A stretch of DNA of 64,000 bases, taken from contig NZ_ANBA01000028.1 in NCBI RefSeq assembly GCF_000341085.1, positions 61,189 through 125,188 of the forward strand, written 5' to 3'. This document shows, one piece after another, positions 37,124-46,021 of the stretch (the first letter of the stretch is position 1; every line of letters begins with the position of its first letter). The notes beneath the pieces are model-generated. The model was not told where the DNA came from. It saw nothing but the letters and a program-made list of their open reading frames with translations, and did no database searches. The position numbers were made by a program, and so were the translations under genes. Source of the stretch: Nocardiopsis ganjiahuensis DSM 45031. Lineage in GTDB: Bacteria; Actinomycetota; Actinomycetes; Streptosporangiales; Streptosporangiaceae.

Positions 37124-38392
37124 ATGGAGACCTTCCAGCGCCTCGAGTCCGAAGTCCGCGGATACTGCCGGAACTGGCCTGTCGTCTTCGACAAGGCCGT
37201 CGGCAGCCACGTCTACGACGAGTCGGGCAAGCCGTACCTGGACTTCTTCGCCGGGGCCGGATCGCTCAACTACGGTCACAACAACCCCGAGTTGAAGACC
37301 TCGCTCATCGAGTACCTGACGGACGACCGGATCGTCCACAGCCTCGACGCCTACAGCACGGCCAAACGCGACTTCCTGAAAACCTTCGAGGACGTCGTCC
37401 TCAAACCGAGGAACCTGGACTACAAGATCCAGTTCCCCGGCCCCGCGGGGAACAACGCGGTCGAGGCCGCGCTCAAACTGGCCCGCAAGTACACCGGTCG
37501 CCAGACCATCATCAACTTCACCAACGGCTTCCACGGCATGACCCTGGGCGCCCTGGCCGTCACCGGCAACTCCATGAAGCGCGGCGGCGCCGGTGTGCCG
37601 CTCGACCACGTGGCCACCATGCCGTTCGACAACTACCTCGACGGCAAGACCCCGGACTTCCTGTGGCTGCGCAGCCTCCTCGAGGACAGCGGCAGCGGCC
37701 TGGACGCCCCGGCGGCCGTCATCGTCGAGGCCGTCCAGGGTGAGGGCGGCATCAACGTCGCCAGCGCCGAGTGGCTCCGCGGGCTCTCCGAGCTCTGCAA
37801 GGAGTACGGGATCCTGCTGATCCTCGACGACATCCAGATGGGCTGCGGCCGCACCGGCAAGTTCTTCAGCTTCGAAGAGGCCGGCATCACCCCGGACATC
37901 GTCACCCTGTCCAAGTCCATCAGCGGCTACGGTCTGCCGATGGCGCTCACGCTGTTCAAGCGCGAGCTGGACGTCTGGGAGCCGGGAGAGCACAACGGCA
38001 CCTTCCGCGGCTTCAACCCCGCCATGGTCACCGGTGCCGAGGCGCTGCGCCGCTTCTGGACCGACGACGCCTTCTCCGAGGCCACCAAGGCCAAGGGCGA
38101 CATGGTCGAGGCCCGCCTCGCCGAGATGGCCGCCGAGCACGCCGAGTTCGGTGCGCACGTGCGCGGTCGCGGCCTGGCCCGCGGCCTGGCCTTCGACGCC
38201 GAGGGCGGCATCGCCAAGAAGGTCGCCGCCGAGTCCTTCGACCGCGGCCTGCTCCTCGAGACCTCCGGTCCCGAGGACGAGGTCGCCAAGCTCCTCCCGC
38301 CGCTCACGGCGACGGAGGAGGAGCTGACCGCCGGACTGGACATCATGGCCGACGCCGCGCGCGCCGCCGTCAAGGTGTCCCAGCCCGCCTGA
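37124..38392 (+). CDS. ectB: Diaminobutyrate-2-oxoglutarate transaminase
   Basis: A 422-residue class III PLP aminotransferase that makes L-2,4-diaminobutyrate from aspartate semialdehyde and glutamate, the first committed step of ectoine synthesis. It has FFAGAGSLNYGHN near the N-terminus, the PLP phosphate and Asp region LILDDIQMGCGRTG, and the Schiff-base Lys in TLSKSISGYGLPMA (about residue 264). ATG 37124 has AAGGA eight bases upstream; an earlier in-frame start at 37082 lacks one. Confidence 0.96.
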   Translation: METFQRLESEVRGYCRNWPVVFDKAVGSHVYDESGKPYLDFFAGAGSLNYGHNNPELKTSLIEYLTDDRIVHSLDAYSTAKRDFLKTFEDVVLKPRNLDYKIQFPGPAGNNAVEAALKLARKYTGRQTIINFTNGFHGMTLGALAVTGNSMKRGGAGVPLDHVATMPFDNYLDGKTPDFLWLRSLLEDSGSGLDAPAAVIVEAVQGEGGINVASAEWLRGLSELCKEYGILLILDDIQMGCGRTGKFFSFEEAGITPDIVTLSKSISGYGLPMALTLFKRELDVWEPGEHNGTFRGFNPAMVTGAEALRRFWTDDAFSEATKAKGDMVEARLAEMAAEHAEFGAHVRGRGLARGLAFDAEGGIAKKVAAESFDRGLLLETSGPEDEVAKLLPPLTATEEELTAGLDIMADAARAAVKVSQPA

Positions 38393-38548
38393 GGACCCTC
38401 CGGCCACCGTTCGCGGTGGTTGCGGTCCGACGGGTTCCACCGAATTCGGTGACGGGGCCGGTCGGTATCCCCATCCGGGGTGCCGGTCGGCCCCGTACCG
38501 TGTATCACCAGCGCATACAGCGCGCATCAGAGCGTGAAGGAGACACAA

Positions 38549-38950
38549 GTGATCGTTCGCAGTCTGGACGAGGTCAACGACACCGACGCCGACATCAAGA
38601 CCGAGAACTGGCGCAGCCGTCGGATCGTCCTGGCCAAGGAGAAGGTCGGCTTCTCCTTCCACGAGACCGTCCTCTACGCGGGCACCGAGTCGACGTTCTG
38701 GTACGCCAACCACATCGAACTCGTGCACTGCATCGAGGGCGAGGCCGAGCTGACCAACGAGGAGACCGGGGAGAAGCACACCATCACCCCGGGCACCCTC
38801 TACCTGCTCAACGGCCACGAGAAGCACACGGTCCGCCCCAAGACGGACTTCCGCGTCCTGTGCGTGTTCAACCCGCCCGTCACCGGGCGTGAGGTCCACG
38901 ACGAGAACGGCGTCTACCCGCTGGTCGTCGAGGAGGACGCCTCCGCGTAG
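38549..38950 (+). CDS. ectC: L-ectoine synthase
   Basis: A 133-residue cupin that cyclises N-acetyl-diaminobutyrate to ectoine. MIVRSLDE-type start, WRSRRIVLAKEKVGFSFHET, WYANHIELVHCIEGEAE and GTLYLLNGHEKH carry the metal and substrate residues of EctC. GTG 38549 has GAAGGAG upstream. No ectoine hydroxylase (ectD) or dedicated aspartokinase follows, so hydroxyectoine formation would need a gene elsewhere. A strong terminator lies 26 bp downstream. Confidence 0.95.
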   Translation: MIVRSLDEVNDTDADIKTENWRSRRIVLAKEKVGFSFHETVLYAGTESTFWYANHIELVHCIEGEAELTNEETGEKHTITPGTLYLLNGHEKHTVRPKTDFRVLCVFNPPVTGREVHDENGVYPLVVEEDASA

Positions 38951-38976
38951 TCCGGAGGACACACAGCGTTGACAAA

Positions 38977-39010
38977 ACGGGCGGGGTCCGAGGGTTCGGA
39001 CCCCGCCCGT
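38977..39010 (+). terminator. Terminator of ectABC
   Basis: A perfect 15-bp stem (38977-38991 with 39096-style complement at 38996-39010) with a 4-base loop, just after ectC. The stem is preceded by GACAAAA. Confidence 0.88.
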
Positions 39011-39036
39011 TCGCGTGCGCACGGTAGGAACCCCTG

Positions 39037-39109
39037 GGTGACGGGCACAGGAACCCATAGTCACCAAGCACAGGTGACCAGCTCGGAGGGGGTGTGTCAT
39101 CGGGTCACC
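39037..39109. promoter_or_regulatory. Cluster of four GGTGAC half-sites upstream of ehuBCDA
   Basis: GGTGAC at 39037 and 39073 and its complement GTCACC at 39060 and 39104 form two inverted pairs within 73 bp, ahead of the candidate ehu promoter. This is a plausible regulator-binding array, perhaps for a GntR-type ectoine regulator (inference). Confidence 0.4.
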
Positions 39110-39119
39110 CGACGGGCCA

Positions 39120-39166
39120 TGACTCATAACCAGTGCATAACGGACTAAACATGTTCAGTTACTGCA
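39120..39166 (+). promoter_or_regulatory. Candidate ehu promoter with inverted repeat
   Basis: TGACTC (39120-39125), 17 bp, GACTAA (39143-39148). TGCATAAC at 39134-39141 faces GTTACTGCA at 39158-39166 (one-base bulge), giving a dyad centred near the predicted start. The rest of the 180-bp leader shows no gene. Confidence 0.4.
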
Positions 39167-39350
39167 CGGCGGGCCCGGGGAGGGAGACCCCGTACCAGTG
39201 CCGTCGTCCCGAGCACCCGGGCAACGGCCACGGCCGCGGCACCGCGCCGCGGAAGCGCCCACACGAGGCGATCCACCATTCGAATGAGCGGCGCCCTCGC
39301 CCTGTCCTTCGGGCGAAGGCTCCGCACTCGCGAGTTTTCGAGGAGCAGTC

Positions 39351-40286
39351 GTGAACAATCAGGGACCAGCGCGTCGGCGGGGAACCTGGGGGCGTCGAGA
39401 CGCCCTTCGACTGGGAGGCGCCGGGCTCGCTGTGGCCGGCCTCGCGGCGTGCAGCCGAGTCGATGACTCCGGTGGCGGCGGCGGAGACGGCGAGGGGGGC
39501 CAGTCCACTCTCGAACGCCTCCGCGAACAGGGCTTCGTGGCGGTGGCGCTGGCCAACGAGGTGCCCTTCGGCTTCGTCGACTCCACCGGTGAGGCCGCCG
39601 GGCAGTCCCCGGCGGTGGCCAAGGCCGTCTTCGAGGAACTGGGCGTCCCGGAGATCCAGGCCTCGGCGACCACCTGGGACGGTCTGATCCCGGGTCTGCA
39701 GGCCAACCGTTACGACGTCATCGCGGCCGGTGTGTTCATCACCCCCGAGCGCTGCCAGGAGGTCGCGTTCAGCGAACCGACCGCGACGTCCCCCGAAGCG
39801 TTCCTGGTGGACAAGGACAACCCCCACGACATCCAGCACTTCGAGGACTTCGTCGACAACCCCGACCTCACGCTCGCGGTGCTCAACGGTTCCGTGGAGC
39901 AGACCTACGCCGAGTACTTCGGGGTGCCCGGGGACCAGCTCGAGCTCATCCCGGACCAGACCCGCGGCTTCGAGCTGCTGCAGTCCGGCCGGGTCGACGC
40001 GGTGTCCATGCTGGCGGTGTCCCACACCTACCTGCTGATCGAGCGCGAGATGGAGGACGAGTACACCGTCACCGAGCCCTTCTACCCCGTGATGGACGGC
40101 AACGAGGAGAAGGGCTGGGGCGGTCTGTGCGTCCGCCAGGAGGACGAGGAGCTGCTCTCGGAGATCAACCGGGTCATCGGTGAGTTCAAGGAGAGCGGCC
40201 GCCTGCTGGAGCTCGGAGAGGAGTGGGGCTTCACCGAGGACGACCTTCCCGACGACACCACCACAGCTGAACTCTGCGAGGGCTGA
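39351..40286 (+). CDS. ehuB: Ectoine/hydroxyectoine ABC transporter, solute-binding lipoprotein
   Basis: A 311-residue extracytoplasmic binding protein. The N-terminus has a Tat-like GRRDAL and a lipobox LAAC (about residue 28-31), so it is a lipid-anchored, probably Tat-exported protein. The SBP_bac_3 fold follows (FVAVALANEVPFGFVD, WDGLIPGLQANRYDVIAAG). EhuB of Sinorhizobium binds ectoine and hydroxyectoine; the adjacency to ectABC and the order B-C-D-A support this assignment. GTG 39351 follows GAGGAG. Confidence 0.9.
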   Translation: MNNQGPARRRGTWGRRDALRLGGAGLAVAGLAACSRVDDSGGGGGDGEGGQSTLERLREQGFVAVALANEVPFGFVDSTGEAAGQSPAVAKAVFEELGVPEIQASATTWDGLIPGLQANRYDVIAAGVFITPERCQEVAFSEPTATSPEAFLVDKDNPHDIQHFEDFVDNPDLTLAVLNGSVEQTYAEYFGVPGDQLELIPDQTRGFELLQSGRVDAVSMLAVSHTYLLIEREMEDEYTVTEPFYPVMDGNEEKGWGGLCVRQEDEELLSEINRVIGEFKESGRLLELGEEWGFTEDDLPDDTTTAELCEG

Positions 40287-40292
40287 TCCCCC

Positions 40293-41021
40293 GTGGAGTT
40301 TGTGATCTCACAGTGGCCGCGCTTCCTCGACGGCGCGTGGCTCACGATTCAGCTCACGCTCGGCGGCATCGTCCTGTCCTTCGTCCTGGCCATGTTCTTC
40401 GGCATCCTGGGCACGGTGGGGCACTGGCTGCCCAGGGCCGTGGCCACGGTGTACGTGGAGGTGTTCCGGGGCATCGCGGCGCTGGTCGTCATGTACTGGT
40501 TCATCTACGCCCTGCCGCTGGCGACCGGCTTCCAGCTGGACGACATGTTCGCCGCGATCCTGGCGCTGGGCCTGAACCTGGGCGCCTACGGGGCCGAGGT
40601 GGTGCGTTCCTCGATCAACGCCGTCCCCAAGGCGCAGATCGAGGCGACCGTCTCACTGAACATGTCCTGGTTGCAGCGCACGCGACTGGTGGTCCTGCCG
40701 CAGGCGTGGGCGCAGATGCTGCCGACGTTCGGCAACCTCGTGGTGGAGCTGATGAAGGCCACGGCCGTGGTCTACCTGGTGGGGTTGCACGACCTCTCGT
40801 GGGTGGCGGACGACCTCCGCCGCCTCTCCGGGGACACGATCCCGGTCTTCCTGGTGGCCTTCGCCCTCTACTACCTGGTCGCCCAGGTCCTGATCTTCTG
40901 TGTACGGCTGCTCGAACGCCGGGCCAACCACAAGCTGGGTAGGACGCCGCCCTCCGGCGGCGGGCTCATCGGGCTGTTGCGACCCCCGACTGTCGGTACG
41001 AAGGTGGGGATGGCCAAGTGA
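40293..41021 (+). CDS. ehuC: Ectoine/hydroxyectoine ABC transporter permease
   Basis: A 242-residue permease of the polar amino acid (HAAT) type with about five helices. The EAA loop that contacts the ATPase reads GAYGAEVVRSSINAVPKAQ then EATVSL. GTG 40293 lies 6 bp after the ehuB stop. Its stop overlaps the ehuD start (GTGA). Confidence 0.9.
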   Translation: MEFVISQWPRFLDGAWLTIQLTLGGIVLSFVLAMFFGILGTVGHWLPRAVATVYVEVFRGIAALVVMYWFIYALPLATGFQLDDMFAAILALGLNLGAYGAEVVRSSINAVPKAQIEATVSLNMSWLQRTRLVVLPQAWAQMLPTFGNLVVELMKATAVVYLVGLHDLSWVADDLRRLSGDTIPVFLVAFALYYLVAQVLIFCVRLLERRANHKLGRTPPSGGGLIGLLRPPTVGTKVGMAK

Positions 41022-41662
41022 GCGGCTTCTTGGACTTCGAGTACACCGGGCAGATCATGCCCGACCTGCTGGGCGGCCTGCAGATCACGGTCCAGGCGAC
41101 CGTGATCGGGTACGCCATCGCGCTGACCCTCGGGCTGCTCATCGCGGTGGTTCGGAGGGTGCCGGTCTTCGGCTCCCTCCTGCACTTCCTGATGGAGTTC
41201 ATCAGGACCACACCCCTCGTGATCCAGCTGGTGTTCGTCTTCGCGATGGCCCCCGCCAACTTCTCGCCGTTCACCATCGGCGTCGTCGTCCTCGGTATCC
41301 ACTACGCGGCCTACACCGCCGAGGTGTACCGCTCGGGCATCGAGGGCGTGGCCAAGGGGCAGTGGGAGGCGTCGCGGGCCCTGAGCCTGCCGACCTCGCG
41401 CACCTGGGGAGCGGTCGTGCTCCCGCAGGCGATCCGCAAGGTCATCCCGGCACTGGGCAACTACCTCATCGCGATGTTCAAGGACACACCCTTGCTCTTC
41501 GCCATCGGTGTGGTGGAACTGCTGGCCGTGGCGCAGCAGGTCGGCAGCAGGGACTTCCGCTACGTGGACACGTTCACCGTCGTCGGCCTCCTCTTCCTTG
41601 TGGTGAGCATCCCCTCCGCGATTCTGATTCGACGACTGGAGAAGCGATATGTCGCCGTCTGA
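41018..41662 (+). CDS. ehuD: Ectoine/hydroxyectoine ABC transporter permease
   Basis: A 214-residue second permease of the same transporter. Five or so helices are present, and the EAA loop reads AAYTAEVYRSGIEGVAKGQ then EASRALSL. The start overlaps ehuC by 4 bp and the 3' end overlaps ehuA by 14 bp, so the operon is tightly coupled. Confidence 0.9.
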   Translation: MSGFLDFEYTGQIMPDLLGGLQITVQATVIGYAIALTLGLLIAVVRRVPVFGSLLHFLMEFIRTTPLVIQLVFVFAMAPANFSPFTIGVVVLGIHYAAYTAEVYRSGIEGVAKGQWEASRALSLPTSRTWGAVVLPQAIRKVIPALGNYLIAMFKDTPLLFAIGVVELLAVAQQVGSRDFRYVDTFTVVGLLFLVVSIPSAILIRRLEKRYVAV

Positions 41663-42485
41663 TACCCCCGAGAACACGACGGCACCGGGTGTCGAGGGCA
41701 ATGCCGCCGACGCTCCGCTGATCGTCTTCGACAAGGTGGTGAAGCGCTTCGGCGACCTCACCGTCCTCGACCACCTCGACTTCAACGTGGAAGCCGGCGA
41801 ACGCGTCACCCTGATCGGGCCGAGCGGTTCGGGCAAGACCACCATCCTGCGCCTGCTCATGACGCTGGAGAAGGTCACCGAGGGGCACATCAACATCGGC
41901 GGGGAGCCGTTCAGCCACATGCCGCGCGGCAGCGGCCTGGTCCCCGCCAGCGAGAGCTACCTGCGGCAGCGCCGCAAGAGCATCGGCATGGTGTTCCAGC
42001 AGTTCAACCTGTTCCCCAACATGACGGTTCGCAAGAACATCATGGAGGCGCCGGTCCACGTCCTGGGCCTGAGCAAGGACGAGGCCAGCGAGCGGGCTGC
42101 GGAGCTGCTGGACCTGGTGGGCCTGGGCGACAAGATCGACGCCCACCCGACCCAGCTGTCCGGTGGCCAGCAGCAGCGCGTGGCGATCGCCCGGGCCCTG
42201 GCCATGCGCCCGGAGATCCTCCTCCTGGACGAGGTCACCTCGGCCCTCGACCCGGAGCTGGTGGCGGGCGTGCTGGACGTGCTGCGGGAGGTGGCCGAGA
42301 CCACCGACATCACGATGCTGTGCGTGACCCACGAGATGGGCTTCGCGCGGGACGTGTCCCACCGCGTCCTGATGTTCGACAAGGGCCAGATCGCCGAGGA
42401 GGGTCACCCCGACCAGATCTTCGGCGACCCCCGTGAGGACCGGACCAAGTCCTTCCTCAAGTCGGTTCTGGAGAACGGGCACTAG
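41649..42485 (+). CDS. ehuA: Ectoine/hydroxyectoine ABC transporter ATPase
   Basis: A 278-residue ABC ATPase. Walker A GPSGSGKTT (about residue 58), Q-loop FQQFN, signature LSGGQQQRVAIARAL and Walker B ILLLDEVTSALD are all present, followed by the switch His in CVTHEM. It drives import by EhuBCD. GGAGAAG precedes the ATG at 41649. A long stem-loop ends the operon. Confidence 0.93.
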   Translation: MSPSDTPENTTAPGVEGNAADAPLIVFDKVVKRFGDLTVLDHLDFNVEAGERVTLIGPSGSGKTTILRLLMTLEKVTEGHINIGGEPFSHMPRGSGLVPASESYLRQRRKSIGMVFQQFNLFPNMTVRKNIMEAPVHVLGLSKDEASERAAELLDLVGLGDKIDAHPTQLSGGQQQRVAIARALAMRPEILLLDEVTSALDPELVAGVLDVLREVAETTDITMLCVTHEMGFARDVSHRVLMFDKGQIAEEGHPDQIFGDPREDRTKSFLKSVLENGH

Positions 42486-42502
42486 GAAGTTCCCGTCAGC
42501 GC

Positions 42503-42548
42503 CGAGGGCGTCGGCCGGGTCGCCACCGCGACCGGGCCGACGCCCTCG
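42503..42548 (+). terminator. Terminator of ehuBCDA
   Basis: A 14-bp stem (42503-42516 with 42535-42548) and an inner 6-bp stem GGTCGC/GCGACC (42518-42523 with 42528-42533), loop CACC. Confidence 0.85.
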
Positions 42549-42737
42549 CCCCGTTCGGGGCCGGTGCGGCCACGGGCGCGGTCGCGAGCGTGTTCGCACC
42601 GCGTTCAGCGGTGCCGGAACCGGTTCCACTGCGTGTCGAAGCCCTGGTAGCGGCGAGGTGACGACATACCGTAGTCATTAAGTCGCTTTTAGTTTCCCCT
42701 GGTGCAGAATGTGTGTTCTGAGACTGGAGGGACTCTT

Positions 42738-43685
42738 GTGACCATGGTGCGAAGATGGGGGCTCGCTTGGGGGGTCGCCTTCGCCGCGGTCCTGATCGCG
42801 GGGGCGCTGCTCGCCCATCCCGTTCTGCGGGACGACGTCCTCGGGAAGTCGTCCCTGCTGTTCCTGATCTCCTGGCTGCCGATGCTGATCGGCGGGGTGA
42901 TGGCCTGGGGGCTCGTGCAGGCGTTCGGCCGACGGGACGAGCTGGACCGCCGGACCGTCCTGGCCATGGACGGGCATCCCGTCTACCGCGAACTCGGTTG
43001 GTTGGTGCTCCTGCTGGCCGGGTTCGTCCTGTCGATGGTCCTGTTGTCGGGGATCTTCGCCTTCTACGGGGCGGAGACCGGCATCGCGCCGGATCTGGCG
43101 ATGTCGGTGTCCCTGGTCTCGCGGCTGCTGTTCCTGTTCGCCGTCCCGCTGCTGATCATGGACCGCTCGGGGGTCACGGTCGACGGCAAGGGCACCGCCA
43201 TGCCCTCCATCGCGCTGAAGGTGGCCGAACCCTGGCGCTGGCTCGGTCTGGTCCCGGTGGTGTTCTCGGTGGGGCTGATCGGTTACCTGATCACACCGCA
43301 CATCGGGCTGCCCGAGCCCTCCCTGACCCTGTACGGGATGCTGATCGCCTTCACCGTGATCGCGGTGTGCGAGGAGATCTTCTTCCGCGGCATGATGCAG
43401 ACCCGTCTGGAGCTGATCCTGGGGCGCTGGGGCGGCATCGTGATGACCTCGCTGGTGTTCGCGCTGACCTACGCGCTCATCCAGCCCTACGACGCCGTCT
43501 CCCAACTGCCCGGCCACGACCTCCTGCACGACGCCGGCATGGCCGTGCTCACCTACGGCGCCGCCGGCCTGCTCTACGGCTACCTCTGGGCGTGCTTCCG
43601 CAACACGTGGCTCAACGTCCTCATGCGCGTGGCGGTGTTCGTGATCATCCTGCCGCCCGAGCTGCAGATCGGTATCGCCCAGTAG
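42738..43685 (+). CDS. CPBP-family intramembrane metalloprotease-like protein
   Basis: A 315-residue protein with about eight helices. EEIFFRG (about residue 215) is the first CPBP (Rce1/Abi-like) motif, and later His-containing segments (FALTYALIQ, GHDLLHDAG) stand where motifs 2 and 3 are expected; the second motif lacks the usual FxxxH. GTG 42738 has GGAGGG seven bases upstream. The substrate is unknown. It is monocistronic, between the ehu terminator and ppk1. Confidence 0.75.
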   Translation: MTMVRRWGLAWGVAFAAVLIAGALLAHPVLRDDVLGKSSLLFLISWLPMLIGGVMAWGLVQAFGRRDELDRRTVLAMDGHPVYRELGWLVLLLAGFVLSMVLLSGIFAFYGAETGIAPDLAMSVSLVSRLLFLFAVPLLIMDRSGVTVDGKGTAMPSIALKVAEPWRWLGLVPVVFSVGLIGYLITPHIGLPEPSLTLYGMLIAFTVIAVCEEIFFRGMMQTRLELILGRWGGIVMTSLVFALTYALIQPYDAVSQLPGHDLLHDAGMAVLTYGAAGLLYGYLWACFRNTWLNVLMRVAVFVIILPPELQIGIAQ

Positions 43686-43856
43686 ACCTCCGGCCGAACC
43701 CGCGGAACCTTTCCCACAGCGGCCGCGGAATCCTTCGCGCAGCGCGTCCCACCAGGTCAGGTGGGGCGCGTTGTCACGTGGTGAGTGAAAATTCGCCCCG
43801 ATTCCCAGGGGAACGGGTGGGATATGGGTACAGAAGCTCCATAGCAGTCGCGTTGC

Positions 43857-43900
43857 GGTCATTTTCCCCTCATGGGGTTGTCACCGTGCGGTCATGAAAG
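43857..43900 (+). promoter_or_regulatory. Candidate PHO box (four 11-bp direct repeat units) upstream of ppk1
   Basis: Four contiguous 11-mers begin GGTCATT (43857), CCTCATG (43868), TGTCACC (43879) and GGTCATG (43890). The period and the TCA core match the GTTCACC direct-repeat units bound by PhoP in Streptomyces. They lie 19 bp before the ppk1 GTG. Confidence 0.55.
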
Positions 43901-43918
43901 AGGGGGAGTCTGCCCACT

Positions 43919-46021
43919 GTGAGCACGGAATCAGCGCCAACGCCAGCGGGTCCAACCACCACCGAACTTCCCGTCGACAGGTTCATGGACCGAGAGGAGG
44001 GATGGCTCCGCTTCAACCAGCGGGTCCTCGAACTCGCCGAGGACGAGAACATCCCGCTGCTCGAGCGGACGCGGTTCCTCGCGATCTTCTCCAACAACCT
44101 CGACGAGTTCTTCATGGTCCGGGTCGCCGGGCTCAAACGCCGTCTGGCCACCGGCCTGTCCGTCCCCTCGGCCAGCGGGCACCACCCGAGGGACCTGCTC
44201 GAACGCGTCTCCCTGTTCACCCACGACCTCATGCTGCGCCAGACGGCCTGCTTCGAGGACAGCGTCGCGCCGGCACTGGCGGAGGAGGGCATCCGCATCG
44301 TCCGGTGGAACGAACTGGACACCGCCGAGCGCGAGTACCTGCACGGCTACTTCCGCCGCTCCATCTACCCGCTGGTGACGCCGTTCGCGGTCGACTCCGC
44401 GCATCCGTTCCCGTACATCTCCGGACGCTCGCTCAACCTCGCCGTCACCGTGCGGGACCCCCGTGACGAACGGCACATGTTCGCCCGGGTCAAGGTGCCC
44501 AGCGCCCTGCCCCGGTTCATCGAGCTCACCGCGCGCGGCGGCGGCCGCTTCGTCCCGGTCGAGGACATCATCGCCGCGCACCTGCCGCAGCTCTTCGAGG
44601 GCATGCAGGTGGTCGAGCACCACGCCTTCCGGGTCACCCGCAACGCCGACCTGGAGGTCGACGAGGACGAGACCGACGACCTCGTCCAGTCCCTGGAGAA
44701 CGAACTCCTGCGCCGCCGTTTCGGCCCGCTCGTGCGCCTCGAGGTCGAACAGACCATCAGCGACGAGGTCCTGCTGATCCTCCGCGAGGAGCTGGGCGCG
44801 GAGGAGGAGGAGATCTACCGGGTCCCCGGACCGCTCAACCTGGCCGGGCTCGCCCAGATCGCCGACACCGACCGCCCCGAACTGAGCTACCCGCCCATGG
44901 TCCCGGTCGAACCGCGCGCGCTCACCTCGGGCGACCTGTTCGCGAGCATCCGCGAACGCGAGATCCTGGTCCACCACCCCTACGAGTCGTTCTCCACCAC
45001 CACCGAACGGTTCCTGGCGCTGGCCTCCACGGACCCCAAGGTCGTGGCGATCAAGCAGACCCTGTACCGCACCAGCGGGGACTCGCCCATCGTCGAGTCG
45101 CTCATCGAGGCGGCCCGCGAGGGCAAGGAGGTCGTGGTCCTGGTCGAGATCAAGGCCCGCTTCGACGAACAGAACAACATCCAGTGGGCCCGCAAGCTCG
45201 AACGCGCGGGCTGCCACGTGGTCTACGGGGTCGTCGGCCTCAAGACCCACTGCAAGCTCTCCATGGTCATCCGCCAGGACGACGACGGGCTGCTGCGCCG
45301 CTACTGCCACGTCGGCACCGGCAACTACAACCCGAGCACCGCGCGCACCTACGAGGACCTCGGCCTGTTCAGCGCGGACTCGGAGGTGGGCGAGGACGTC
45401 AGCGACCTGTTCAACAGCCTGACCGGGTTCACCCGGAAGAAGCACTACCGCAGGCTCCTGGTCGCGCCCGCCGCCCTGCGCAAGGGCCTGCTCCAGCAGA
45501 TCGACACCGAGATCGAGAACCGCCTCAAGGGCGAGCCCGCCCACATCCGGATCAAGGTGAACTCCCTGGTCGACGAGGAGATCATCGACTCCCTCTACCG
45601 GGCCTCGCAGGCCGGGGTCAACGTCGACCTGTGGGTACGCGGCAGCTGCGTGCTGCGCGCAGGAGTTCCCGGACTCTCGGACAACATCCGGGTGCGCAGC
45701 ATCCTCGGCCGCTTCCTCGAACACTCGCGGGTGTTCGTCTTCGCCAACGGCTGGCGGCCCAAGGTGTGGATCGGCAGCGCCGACCTCATGCCCCGGAACC
45801 TGGACCGGCGGGTGGAGGCGCTGGTCCGGATCGCCGATCCCGAGCAGTGCCGCCGCTTGGTGGGCATCATGGACCTGGCGATGTCCGACAACACCTCCTC
45901 ATGGCGGCTCGAACCCGACGGCACATGGACTCGGGTCACCCACGACGAGGAGGGACAACCGCTGGTCGACCTCCAGGACACCCTGCGGGGCGACCGGCAC
46001 CTGAGAGTGGTGGACGGGTGA
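43919..46021 (+). CDS. ppk1: Polyphosphate kinase
   Basis: A 700-residue enzyme that polymerises the gamma phosphate of ATP into polyphosphate. The N-terminal RFLAIFSNNLDEFFMVRVAG, the phospho-His region VGLKTHCKLSM and HVGTGNYNPSTARTY in the phospholipase-D-like domains are diagnostic of PPK1. The length is normal. GTG 43919 has GGGGGAG upstream. Its stop overlaps the mutT1 start (GTGA), and a PHO-box-like array precedes it, so phosphate control is likely. Confidence 0.95.
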   Translation: MSTESAPTPAGPTTTELPVDRFMDREEGWLRFNQRVLELAEDENIPLLERTRFLAIFSNNLDEFFMVRVAGLKRRLATGLSVPSASGHHPRDLLERVSLFTHDLMLRQTACFEDSVAPALAEEGIRIVRWNELDTAEREYLHGYFRRSIYPLVTPFAVDSAHPFPYISGRSLNLAVTVRDPRDERHMFARVKVPSALPRFIELTARGGGRFVPVEDIIAAHLPQLFEGMQVVEHHAFRVTRNADLEVDEDETDDLVQSLENELLRRRFGPLVRLEVEQTISDEVLLILREELGAEEEEIYRVPGPLNLAGLAQIADTDRPELSYPPMVPVEPRALTSGDLFASIREREILVHHPYESFSTTTERFLALASTDPKVVAIKQTLYRTSGDSPIVESLIEAAREGKEVVVLVEIKARFDEQNNIQWARKLERAGCHVVYGVVGLKTHCKLSMVIRQDDDGLLRRYCHVGTGNYNPSTARTYEDLGLFSADSEVGEDVSDLFNSLTGFTRKKHYRRLLVAPAALRKGLLQQIDTEIENRLKGEPAHIRIKVNSLVDEEIIDSLYRASQAGVNVDLWVRGSCVLRAGVPGLSDNIRVRSILGRFLEHSRVFVFANGWRPKVWIGSADLMPRNLDRRVEALVRIADPEQCRRLVGIMDLAMSDNTSSWRLEPDGTWTRVTHDEEGQPLVDLQDTLRGDRHLRVVDG

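Noticed and set aside
38951..39350. An ectD (ectoine hydroxylase) gene after ectC
   Set aside because: The gap is 400 bp with a terminator and regulatory repeats; no Fe(II)/2-oxoglutarate dioxygenase frame exists there.
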